Assembly (NCBI GenBank): GCA_905214715.1 | Contig: CAJMMT010000002.1 | Span: 1 to 64,000 of the forward strand | DNA length: 64,000 nucleotides | Origin: an uncultured bacterium | GTDB taxonomy: Bacteria > Bacteroidota > Bacteroidia > Bacteroidales > Muribaculaceae | Direction: 5' to 3' | Shown: piece by piece, positions 1 through 7,974 of the stretch | Position numbering within the stretch: position 1 is the first letter of the stretch | How the letters are laid out: each line of letters opens with the position of its first letter | Notes under the pieces: model-generated | Databases searched by the model: none | What the model saw: the letters and a program-made list of their open reading frames with translations, nothing else | What the model was told of the DNA's origin: nothing | Program-made: the position numbers and the translations under genes

Positions 1-64
1 CGATGTCGAAGTTGTCTATCAGCACCTCGGGCAGGATGGCTCTGAGCAGTTGGTCCGGTTTCAT
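1..64 (-). CDS. Start of a transposase-associated N-terminal protein (partial)
   Basis: Reading leftward from an ATG at 64, the frame gives MKPDQLLRAILPEVLIDNFD and runs off the window edge. This opening resembles the short N-terminal-region proteins of ISAon1-type insertion sequences in Bacteroidales, which usually begin with a similar lysine/leucine stretch followed by LILPExL and FD. Only about 21 residues are visible, so the assignment rests on resemblance alone. If right, an insertion sequence lies just left of the defence island. An ordinary hypothetical gene remains possible. Confidence 0.4.
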   Translation of the reverse strand, partial: MKPDQLLRAILPEVLIDNFDI

Positions 65-125
65 TCTGCAAAGATAACACTATACTCCGACAACTTCCCC
101 ACCCACCGGGAATATCCGCTGACCC

Positions 126-146
126 TAAAAAATGTCAACACTCGGG
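126..146. repeat. 21-base copy of an end sequence of the MITE-like element at 27.3 kb
   Basis: These 21 bases (core AATGTCAACACTCGGG) are identical to the inner 21 bases of the terminal repeat arms of the element at 27271-27608. A few bases later both loci also share ACGA. The rest of the element is not recognisable here, so this is either a decayed copy or a shared short motif belonging to the insertion sequence that seems to start at 64. Confidence 0.6.
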
Positions 147-220
147 CGCACGATGATGCTATTCTGCATGCTATCCGACAACTAATGATTTTGGCCAACT
201 ATACGCATTGGTAAGCTAAT

Positions 221-643
221 TAATCGTAAAAACAGCTAATAAGTCGTGAACTAGTCGTAAATAAATACCTACTACTCGTTTTTAGCGCAAAACTACTCGT
301 TTTTACTTTTAATTACTTATTTTTACAACTATCCCGGATAGTCTCAAACTATCCGTCAACTATCCGAATTGGACTCAACTATTCGCCAGCGGGAGCCAAC
401 TAGTCGTAAAAACAGCTAATAAGTCGTAAACTAGTCGTAAAATCGAGCCAACTAGTCGTAAATCCATTCGACAACTAATAATTACTCATTTAACGATAAG
501 AACGCGTAAATAACGCGTAGGAAACGAGTAAAAACGCGTTAAGAAACTACTCGGATATTTGCAGAACTACTCGCCAACTACTCGCTTTTTCGTATGAACT
601 ACTCGGTTTTCAGGTCAAACTACTCGCTTTCTACTCGGTTTTC
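221..643. repeat. Degenerate short-repeat array downstream of the AlbA_2 gene
   Basis: About fourteen copies of a 9-base unit AACTAnTCG (or AACTATCCG) lie at irregular spacing, for example at 249, 291, 347, 358, 377, 398, 429, 450, 545, 565, 576, 597 and 618. The last units run into the 3' end of the AlbA_2-domain gene. Within the array a 41-base stretch at 221-261 recurs at 401-441 with two differences. The array has no uniform repeat-spacer layout, so it is not a CRISPR. No open frame crosses it: read on the minus strand the units bring frequent TAG stops. Function unknown. Confidence 0.75.
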
Positions 644-2304
644 ATATCATACCAGCGTTGTTTAATTGATTGGATTTTGCCTTCAGATGCCAATTCCTTG
701 AAAATATTACCGACCATTTGGCCATTCTGATCGGGAGTGTTGCGGCTGGGAAGAGTGCCGCCGAGATATTCCATGATGTCGCTTCGTTTGGCCCCGTCAG
801 ACCCGGCGTTCTGGATGTATTGGAGTACCATGTGTTTTATCTTATCGCGCTCCAACCCGACAACACGGGTATAACCTGAAAGTTGCTTGGTTTTCTTGGC
901 TACTGTCAGCGAGATACGGTAGTGCGGAGCTTCGCCTTCGATGAGACCGCGCTGAATCATGTCCTGCGCGACAGTTTCGTCAATCCGATGTCCCTTCTGG
1001 ACAGCGTCAAGTGAGATGCAGTCCCAAAGGGTAAGCGAATCGTTATTCTTGAGCATATTGGTATAACGCTCATCGATGGCCGTACCGTAAATGCGAACAG
1101 CAACCTGCTGCCTGTCATTGTCAATTTCATAGTCAGGCATAGGGAAGCGGCGCTGCCACTGCTCGGTGAACATTTTCTTGATGCCTCGGCTCACGGTATC
1201 AATCATGTTGAAATGCACCATCGCCTGACAAAGGCAATCGTTGCGGAAGAACTTCTGCGGTTCATCCGTGCTCAAAACCTCTTCCAATGACCCAGGGATG
1301 AACGAACCGGCATTAGAGTAGTAGAGAAATCCGGGATTCTCAACGAAGTTAATACGCTGCTGGAGCTGGTAATTAGAGTGGGCGATGCAGTTGTGAAGTG
1401 CCTCACGGATGGTGTAGTCATCATACTGCTTCATCGTGTCGGGGAACAATGTGCCGCCAGGCATCTCGCGCAATGTCAGATTGTGAATCTTGGCAAGGAT
1501 TTCATCGACCGTCAGAATGTATGGCACGGAGAAATGCTCATAATCAACAACATCCTTATTCTTGTCGCGCAGCGTCCATGTCACTTGCACTACCGCAGGT
1601 CTCAGCAGATACTCCGAAAAACTCTTGCCTAAAAGAATGATGGCAGCACGTGTCAGCTTACCATCAATCATAAGACCGCATTTGCTAAGGAACTTTTCAT
1701 CTGACCAACCGTTGACTTCGGCAACCGGAATCCTACTGTGCACCTTTTTAAACATCTTGCGTGCCTTGGCAATCGCTACTTCATCAAGATCATCGAGCGT
1801 AGCGTTGGGCACAATCTCGGCAGACCAGTCACAATATGGTGTCTGATTGCGGATTTCATCCTGCTTCGACTGATTGAGAGGCTTCAGACTTTCGCCGTCA
1901 CGACCATAAGCGATACCTTTCCACTTCATCACGATATTTCGTGGTGAGGCCGGAATCTTAAACATCAGTATGCGCTTGCCGTCAACTTCGACAGGAATAA
2001 TCTCGCGGAAAGTCTGACCATCGCTCATGTTATTGGTGAGGTCGTGCTTCAGTTTGTTCAGCGCACCTTCGCCATCCTTGTAAGAAGTGCTGACGATTTC
2101 ATGCTTCTTTTCATCATAGCCGAATACCAGCCATGCAAAAGGAAGACCACGCAAATTTGCCTCGTTGCTCAGTGCCGAGAAATATTTACCGAGATCATCG
2201 AAGTCAAAGTTATTCTCCGCCTTCTTGAACTCCACCACTTCCGATTCCTTATGTTGAATCAAAGAGTGGAAAAGCTGCTTGTATGTCGAGTTGTCAGTTG
2301 TCAT
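631..2304 (-). CDS. AlbA_2 / Schlafen-like ATP-binding protein
   Basis: Last gene of the nine-gene defence operon, 557 aa. The N-terminal 15-150 residues form an AlbA_2 (Schlafen-type) domain, with the signature ESEVVEFKKA at the start and LVFGYDE after it. A GHKL-type HATPase_c_4 region follows (REALHNCIAHSNY and a nearby NAG/G motif), and a winged-helix tail closes the protein. Members of this family (COG2865) are called transcriptional regulators or ATP-binding proteins and are frequent in phage-defence regions. It starts 25 bases after the Vsr stop, in the same direction, so co-transcription is likely. Its role could be regulation of the operon or a nucleic-acid-binding effector; the sequence does not decide. 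The stop codon lies inside the first units of a degenerate repeat array. Confidence 0.85.
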   Translation of the reverse strand: MTTDNSTYKQLFHSLIQHKESEVVEFKKAENNFDFDDLGKYFSALSNEANLRGLPFAWLVFGYDEKKHEIVSTSYKDGEGALNKLKHDLTNNMSDGQTFREIIPVEVDGKRILMFKIPASPRNIVMKWKGIAYGRDGESLKPLNQSKQDEIRNQTPYCDWSAEIVPNATLDDLDEVAIAKARKMFKKVHSRIPVAEVNGWSDEKFLSKCGLMIDGKLTRAAIILLGKSFSEYLLRPAVVQVTWTLRDKNKDVVDYEHFSVPYILTVDEILAKIHNLTLREMPGGTLFPDTMKQYDDYTIREALHNCIAHSNYQLQQRINFVENPGFLYYSNAGSFIPGSLEEVLSTDEPQKFFRNDCLCQAMVHFNMIDTVSRGIKKMFTEQWQRRFPMPDYEIDNDRQQVAVRIYGTAIDERYTNMLKNNDSLTLWDCISLDAVQKGHRIDETVAQDMIQRGLIEGEAPHYRISLTVAKKTKQLSGYTRVVGLERDKIKHMVLQYIQNAGSDGAKRSDIMEYLGGTLPSRNTPDQNGQMVGNIFKELASEGKIQSIKQRWYDMKTE

Positions 2305-2329
2305 AATCTTCTAATTGATAGAGTTGTTT

Positions 2330-2836
2330 TCAGATATTACCAGAGTCTCTTCCATATTCTGCTTCCGGTTCAGCGGCTATATTAATCTGTCCTTCTTGAG
2401 TATAGTCTACACTTTTTAAGTCACCTTTAATATCTTTGACTAATTGGATTAAAGTTTCGCTTCGTTGAGCAATATTTCTTAACTCACATTCCCAAATAGT
2501 GATGACTCTCCAGCTTTTGGCTTTGAGCGCTTCGATAGTTTCAATGTCACGCTGGCGATTTCGTTCTATCTTAGTCTGCCAGAACTCAATATTAGACTTG
2601 GGCAGTCGATAATACTTGCATCCCTCATGACCATGCCAGAAACAACCATTAATAAATATGACTGTCTTGTATTTACGGAGCACAATATCAGGAGAGCCAG
2701 GAAGTTTGTGGTTATGTAACCCATAACGAAAGCCTTGTGAGTGTAAATATTTGCGCACCAACATCTCCGGCTTCGTATCGCATGAGCGAATAGCCGACAT
2801 ATTAATGTGCCTTTGTTCAGACGTAAGATTATCCAT
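2330..2836 (-). CDS. vsr: Very short patch repair endonuclease (Vsr)
   Basis: 168 aa, close to the usual Vsr length. Vsr nicks 5' of the T in T:G mismatches that arise by deamination of 5-methylcytosine at sites of a partner Dcm-type methyltransferase. The conserved opening MSxIRSxDTKPE, the PGSPDIVL segment with the catalytic Asp50, and FINGCFWHGH (His68/His70 with zinc-type Cys65) are all present. The gene lies in the same operon as a C5 cytosine methyltransferase (12355-13464) but five genes away, instead of next to it as is common. Start at 2836 leaves 15 bases to the upstream gene. Function is assigned with high confidence; the recognised site is unknown. Confidence 0.95.
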   Translation of the reverse strand: MDNLTSEQRHINMSAIRSCDTKPEMLVRKYLHSQGFRYGLHNHKLPGSPDIVLRKYKTVIFINGCFWHGHEGCKYYRLPKSNIEFWQTKIERNRQRDIETIEALKAKSWRVITIWECELRNIAQRSETLIQLVKDIKGDLKSVDYTQEGQINIAAEPEAEYGRDSGNI

Positions 2837-2851
2837 AACTGGTTAAGTCGC

Positions 2852-4939
2852 TTAAATTTCAGGAATACCTATTTCTTTAAGGTAAGTATAAATCCCGTTG
2901 TACCACTGTGGATTTCTGGTATCATCTGGTGGAATCTCATCTATACTACCTTCCGGAACAACAATGACCATACCCTGTCGTGCTCGAGTCAATAACACTC
3001 GATATGCGTTTATTTGATATTCCTGATTTATTTTTTTGTTGATATGTTGCCAATGACTACCACTACGTAACTGATAGTGATCCCATGTCTTTTTCTTTGG
3101 GTCAATACGCAAGTCGGCGTCCCAAGCTATGCACGCCCAATCTATTTCGAGTCCTTGAACCTTAAATTCGGTTAGAGTATCCTCCAAGGCATTGGACGAA
3201 CGGATATCTATCTCATCCTGATCAACTGGAGCAAGAAACCAATGGATAAAATTCGGTTGATAGCGCACGTTGATAGATATTGCCTTCAGTCGCTCGACTT
3301 TACTTGATGCAAGGATGCCGCAACGCTCTGATCCGCGCGTGTGATTACGCAACCATTCCTTGGCTTTGTCCAGCGAACGCGTCAGTACAATAGGATATTT
3401 TGTCAATGTCTGGAGTGTTTCGCGTGCCTCATCACGTTGCATAGCAAGCAACTGATGAACAAACTGCGATACTTTTTCAGCACGAAATGATCTCATAGAT
3501 ACTGAAAGATGCAACTGAGGTCTGACATGCAAACGTTCTTTAGCATCTACCAGATCGAGGGATTTGCCGTCGGCATATTCGCGGTCTTGAAGGCGATCTG
3601 AGATGTATACATCCCAGCCTCTGTACTGCTCTTGGTTCAAAGCCTCAATCCACTCACGAATTCCGGCCTCGCCTTTGTTAATTTCCTGACCGCCACCAAT
3701 TAAGCATATAACAACTCCCCAGTCCGGCCTGCGGTCCATGCATGAAATCAGGAAAGCGGGCTCACTATATGGGAAATCTTCGAAACGCCCATTTTCTTTC
3801 AGAAATCGATGAAGTTCTTCTTTAGTCCAAGCTCGCTGAGCTTCATCAAAGATAGCAACATTCTCTACAGGGACATAAGCCTTATCTGTGTGGCTGTTGA
3901 AATATCCCGGCTTCGGCACTATATGCCCATCAACTATCTGTATTCCTTCGAGATAGGCATTGCGATATAGATAGACCTTCTGGATGAATGCTTTTACTTC
4001 GCTCTGTGCTTGCTTTTTGGTCGGTTTTTCTGTTATCTTCCCATCTTTACACTCTTCTTTTTTCCGTGCTACATAGTCACGAGCGAGAGCTTCTTGTAGT
4101 ACTTCAACCAGCGGATCATTTCCGGAAAGATATACCGCACTGCGGCCTACAGCATGTTCATCAATAGCCGTTTGTAAACCAATCAAAGTCTTACCGGCAC
4201 CAGGGACACCGGTCACAAAGCATATTGCCTTACGCTTTTCAGCCTCACATTTCGCAATAATACGTTTGATCTCTTGTGAGGTCTCAGTCAGATCGGCATC
4301 ATGTTTGGTGATATCTTCAACTGTATGATGGCGGTATAAAGCAATGGCTGCTTCCACAATAGTTGGTGTCGGCGCATAACCACTTCTTGCCCAATGCAAG
4401 GCATCAATGTTGATGACTCCTGACACTTGGGCAATCCCGTTGAGAATACATTCCGGAAGACGTCGTTCATTGGAAAGCAACGGTTTGTAAACCGAATCCT
4501 TGTATTTGATAAGTTCAAGTTTGCAATTCTCATCCGAGGCATCAGTGCATACCACAATTGGAATAATTGGAAGGTTAGCGCTACCTTCGTGAAAATTTTT
4601 AAGGTCAAGCGCATAATCCCACGCTTGCACATATGCTTCCCTTGTGAAACCTTCGCTGAATACTTTAAACTCCAAAACAAAAACAACGTTTTCTATCAGG
4701 GCAACAACATCGATGCGACGCCCCATTCGTGGAATATTGTATTCAAAGAAAACGGATCCGAAATCACGGTATGGATTTAATACCGTCCGTAACACATCTA
4801 TTTCCTTCTCCCAGGCATTAACAACCTCAGCATTGTCCGCAAACTCTCCGTTCCTCACGAGCTCACCTATTATAAAGGATGTATCTCTTTCAAGGAAGTC
4901 AGTTATAGTATCTGTATAATAATATCTACGCTGCGCCAT
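2852..4939 (-). CDS. PD-(D/E)XK nuclease-like domain fused to DUF2075 ATPase
   Basis: 695 aa. The first 100 residues contain a nuclease-like core: RRIDVVALI (Asp77) followed by FVLEFKV (Glu90, Lys92), fitting a D-(D/E)xK fold. A P-loop GVPGAGKT is at 244-251, with a Walker B-like NVAIFDEAQRAW around residue 360; this is the DUF2075/superfamily I helicase-like ATPase, which continues to a C-terminal LLTRARQG motif typical of UvrD-like helicases. Together they suggest a DNA-translocating nuclease. It lies between the AIPR gene (12-base gap) and vsr (15-base gap) in one operon. DUF2075 proteins occur in defence islands but are not part of the four-gene Mza core, so this may be an added effector. 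Catalytic activity is inferred from motifs only. Confidence 0.85.
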   Translation of the reverse strand: MAQRRYYYTDTITDFLERDTSFIIGELVRNGEFADNAEVVNAWEKEIDVLRTVLNPYRDFGSVFFEYNIPRMGRRIDVVALIENVVFVLEFKVFSEGFTREAYVQAWDYALDLKNFHEGSANLPIIPIVVCTDASDENCKLELIKYKDSVYKPLLSNERRLPECILNGIAQVSGVINIDALHWARSGYAPTPTIVEAAIALYRHHTVEDITKHDADLTETSQEIKRIIAKCEAEKRKAICFVTGVPGAGKTLIGLQTAIDEHAVGRSAVYLSGNDPLVEVLQEALARDYVARKKEECKDGKITEKPTKKQAQSEVKAFIQKVYLYRNAYLEGIQIVDGHIVPKPGYFNSHTDKAYVPVENVAIFDEAQRAWTKEELHRFLKENGRFEDFPYSEPAFLISCMDRRPDWGVVICLIGGGQEINKGEAGIREWIEALNQEQYRGWDVYISDRLQDREYADGKSLDLVDAKERLHVRPQLHLSVSMRSFRAEKVSQFVHQLLAMQRDEARETLQTLTKYPIVLTRSLDKAKEWLRNHTRGSERCGILASSKVERLKAISINVRYQPNFIHWFLAPVDQDEIDIRSSNALEDTLTEFKVQGLEIDWACIAWDADLRIDPKKKTWDHYQLRSGSHWQHINKKINQEYQINAYRVLLTRARQGMVIVVPEGSIDEIPPDDTRNPQWYNGIYTYLKEIGIPEI

Positions 4940-4951
4940 AATATCGCATTA

Positions 4952-7066
4952 TCAAGGCATTATATATCCCTTGTCTTCTGCTCGACTTATAATGCGAAGA
5001 AGTCGTTTGCATTGTGCTGTTGAAGGCAAATTTGCATTGCGAATGTATCGAGCGATACCCTGGATGAAATCCAATTCGCCTACAGCAATAAGCTTCTCTT
5101 TTGAAAGATCATCATAGACTTTCTGCCAGTAAGAAGCTCCGAGTTTAAATACTTCAACAGACACATCTACATCAGAGTTGAACTTATGTGCACGCTTAGC
5201 GGCTGCCTCATCATCTTTACGAACTGAACTATCTACAAGTGATGAGATGAATTTATCCGAGAGGGTATATTCTACAGCATTGAATTTCTTCCATGTGGAT
5301 TCAAGTCGGCACATAGTACGCACCAGGCCGCCATGTGCCTCTTGTTCCAAATATTGATGCGTAAAAAGTGCAAGTCGTTCAAGTTCTTCTCCCATTTCTG
5401 GGGTTATACGTTGCTTCTGCCAGATAGTACGCCAGTCAAGGTCTCTTCCTTTCGGCAATAATGTCATCAGCTTTGCAATGGTGTACGGTACTATCTGTGC
5501 TTTATTACCACCACGTGGATACCATTCGGCCTTACCGACAAGTTTATCGAGCTGATCAAAGATAATCACAGCACAAATTCCTCGTTTAAAGAACTCTTCA
5601 TTGATAGAGTCGTGGGAATTTGTGTATAAATCTTCAATGATTGTGGCGAATTTACTGAAGTTTATTGCAGAACTTTGGCAAACTTGGTGAGGATTCTTAT
5701 AGATGGTATTCAGGCATTTGGCTAATTTCTCTTTCTTGACGACCTGAGATTTAGGATTCATTTCGCAGAATTTCTTGCGCTGCGCCGGAGTCATCTTCAT
5801 CTGCTCCTGTTCCCATTTACCACGGGAACGCTCGTAAAACCAAATAGTCTGATATGGATTACCATCGACAGGAGGCGCCATAACTTTCTTTGACAGCTTT
5901 TCCATTTCCACATGAAAGGGATGATTAGAGAAGAAATCTGCCTCTGATACAGCATTCTGGCTGTTTGCACACTGCGATATCGTTTTAGTTATCTTGTTAT
6001 AACTGTCTGTTTCCTCTTCAGACATTTCGTCATCAACATTGAGAACGGTAAGTTTCATGGGAACATACAATGTATCCAGCCCGAGTTTATCTTCTTTTTT
6101 TATAACGGCATTAGCCAAAGATGCTGTTGTTTGACCACCATTGATGATTTGAGGATCCGTAAAACCGACTATACGTGACCCATCCCGAGAAAATTCGACA
6201 GAACGTGCAACGATGGCTATGCCATTGTTAAATGTGAAAAAATTCCACGGTTCTTTCATTATAGTGTTACGAATGCCTTTATTGACTTTTCCACGTACAC
6301 TGAGAAATGCACGTACATTCCCTTGCAACAGCTTACTCCCGTATTTGAGATAAATATCGGCCAAAAAGCTTCCTGGTACTATGCCCATATACGCATCATA
6401 TTCTGCAGCTGAGCCTAACTCAGCCTTAAGACACGGAATGCCATCGCAGTTAAAGTCGGACGTTTTGAATTTTATTATTTCACTTCCGGATGTAGCGAAT
6501 GTATTGAAAATACGTTCAACTGTCCACAAGTTAATTTCTACTGGACGGTCAAGAAAATCAGGCTTGGAGATGCTCTTAACCTGTTTGCTCAACATTGCGT
6601 CAGATATAATATAGAACTTGAAACGGCTGATTTCCGTGTTTATAATTCCCGAACCGATCTTCTTCCTAATTTCTTTTGCTATATCGATTATATCATCAGA
6701 ATCGTCACAGTAATTGCTGATATTTCCATTGACGACTTCATCGATGAAATTTACCATATAACGGTACATATCATCGATCTGAGTGTTGGTTAGAGTTGGT
6801 GCGTCCTCCTTAAGATTGGAAAAGTAACTCGATATGAGAATTAACGAACCGTCTGCTTCATCATATGCATATGCGTCGAACGCGAGTTTACGACCTCTTG
6901 CCCCTTTCATCTCTATAGATTTAGGATATGGGTCGTTAAACTCGCCATTATCTTCGAGCTTCTCAAGCATCCATTTTATGAACTGCTCTTCAGGTTCAGT
7001 GCCATCATGCTCTGCGTTAAAACGCAAATCGTCAATTAGGCCGGCTCTGTATTCGTTTAACTCCAT
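4952..7066 (-). CDS. AIPR family (abortive infection phage resistance) protein
   Basis: 704 aa. The AIPR domain is recognised by FFTFNNGIAIVAR (about 277-288) followed by GFTDPQIINGGQTT (301-314), the family's signature pair. The family was named from abortive-infection proteins and recurs next to MutL-like and Z1 proteins; its biochemistry is not settled. The gene starts 2 bases after the DUF4420 stop, so translation is probably coupled. It corresponds to the AIPR member of Mza-type systems. The N-terminal 250 residues have no motif I can name. Confidence 0.9.
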   Translation of the reverse strand: MELNEYRAGLIDDLRFNAEHDGTEPEEQFIKWMLEKLEDNGEFNDPYPKSIEMKGARGRKLAFDAYAYDEADGSLILISSYFSNLKEDAPTLTNTQIDDMYRYMVNFIDEVVNGNISNYCDDSDDIIDIAKEIRKKIGSGIINTEISRFKFYIISDAMLSKQVKSISKPDFLDRPVEINLWTVERIFNTFATSGSEIIKFKTSDFNCDGIPCLKAELGSAAEYDAYMGIVPGSFLADIYLKYGSKLLQGNVRAFLSVRGKVNKGIRNTIMKEPWNFFTFNNGIAIVARSVEFSRDGSRIVGFTDPQIINGGQTTASLANAVIKKEDKLGLDTLYVPMKLTVLNVDDEMSEEETDSYNKITKTISQCANSQNAVSEADFFSNHPFHVEMEKLSKKVMAPPVDGNPYQTIWFYERSRGKWEQEQMKMTPAQRKKFCEMNPKSQVVKKEKLAKCLNTIYKNPHQVCQSSAINFSKFATIIEDLYTNSHDSINEEFFKRGICAVIIFDQLDKLVGKAEWYPRGGNKAQIVPYTIAKLMTLLPKGRDLDWRTIWQKQRITPEMGEELERLALFTHQYLEQEAHGGLVRTMCRLESTWKKFNAVEYTLSDKFISSLVDSSVRKDDEAAAKRAHKFNSDVDVSVEVFKLGASYWQKVYDDLSKEKLIAVGELDFIQGIARYIRNANLPSTAQCKRLLRIISRAEDKGYIMP

Positions 7067-7068
7067 GG

Positions 7069-7974
7069 TCAGAATTCGGTTTGATATTGTTCGATTTCAG
7101 AAAGGATTAGATCGTATTGTGCTTTGGCTATAGCTATCGGAAGAGAATCTCTTCGCAGTCTTGGAAAGTCATCAAGAATGGAAAAGCATTTTTCATCCGT
7201 ATTTCGGAACACCAAATTGTCGTATTCGGGAGAGAAGTCATATCCGAAGCTGGACAGTTTGTTAAGAAATACATCTTTTTGATGCACAGACAGCGTATTA
7301 AGAATTGTCTGTATCAGCTGGCTGATTTTAATGCCATCATAGACGGGGCTCATTTTCTCCATAAAGAAAACATATAGCCAACCAGGATATGCTCCATCAA
7401 GCTGCTCTATTGAAGATATCCTTACTGTTTCTTTTCCTGAGTTTATAGCCTTAACTTCTACCCACATGTTTTCAAGAGAGAAGTCTTTACGGGTATTCTC
7501 TGGCCCCATCCAACTGTCAAGGGCCAGATCCATTCCCCATTTTAGTGCACCCTTCTCCTTGAGGAATAGCAACTCACCAATAAGCCCCATGATTTCGGGC
7601 TCAGTCAGTTTGCTTCGGTCTATCTTGAAGAGTTTCTTCCATGACTTAAACCGATCTGCAAGACACTTATACACTTCGTCATCATCCTTGAGTGCAGCTG
7701 CTGATGTTATCATGTCGTCACAAAAAGCACAGAAGCATCCAATCAACTCTGATTGAGTCAATGAGAAACGAAGTGTATACGTGCCGCTTTTCTCATATTG
7801 TTTAACGGCAAGAGGTTTGGATCCGATGAGTTTTACCGGATGGAACTGACCTCTGAACTCAAAGCAGTGATAGCCTTCATCGTCTCTGCCAATGTAAAGG
7901 TTCGGAGAACCAACTTTAAGGAAATGTTCCGCCAGGTTACATTCCTTAAAACGAGCAAGGAGATTATCCGTCAT
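7069..7974 (-). CDS. DUF4420 PD-(D/E)XK motif nuclease
   Basis: The open frame can begin at 8001, but the fourth ATG at 7974 (MTDNLLARFK) reduces the overlap with the upstream Z1 gene to 11 bases and is preferred; the product is then 301 aa. The nuclease core reads GELLFLKEKG (Glu), then TRKDFS (Asp) and VEVKAI (Glu-x-Lys), a complete D-(D/E)xK set. This is the nuclease member of the MutL-Z1-DUF4420-AIPR gene set, expected to cut DNA under control of the two ATPases. The 3' end is 2 bases from the AIPR start. Function is inferred from the family and intact active site. Confidence 0.88.
   Translation of the reverse strand: MTDNLLARFKECNLAEHFLKVGSPNLYIGRDDEGYHCFEFRGQFHPVKLIGSKPLAVKQYEKSGTYTLRFSLTQSELIGCFCAFCDDMITSAAALKDDDEVYKCLADRFKSWKKLFKIDRSKLTEPEIMGLIGELLFLKEKGALKWGMDLALDSWMGPENTRKDFSLENMWVEVKAINSGKETVRISSIEQLDGAYPGWLYVFFMEKMSPVYDGIKISQLIQTILNTLSVHQKDVFLNKLSSFGYDFSPEYDNLVFRNTDEKCFSILDDFPRLRRDSLPIAIAKAQYDLILSEIEQYQTEF

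Noticed and set aside
221..643. CRISPR-like array
   Set aside because: Units are 9 bases, degenerate and irregularly spaced, with no fixed spacers and no cas genes.
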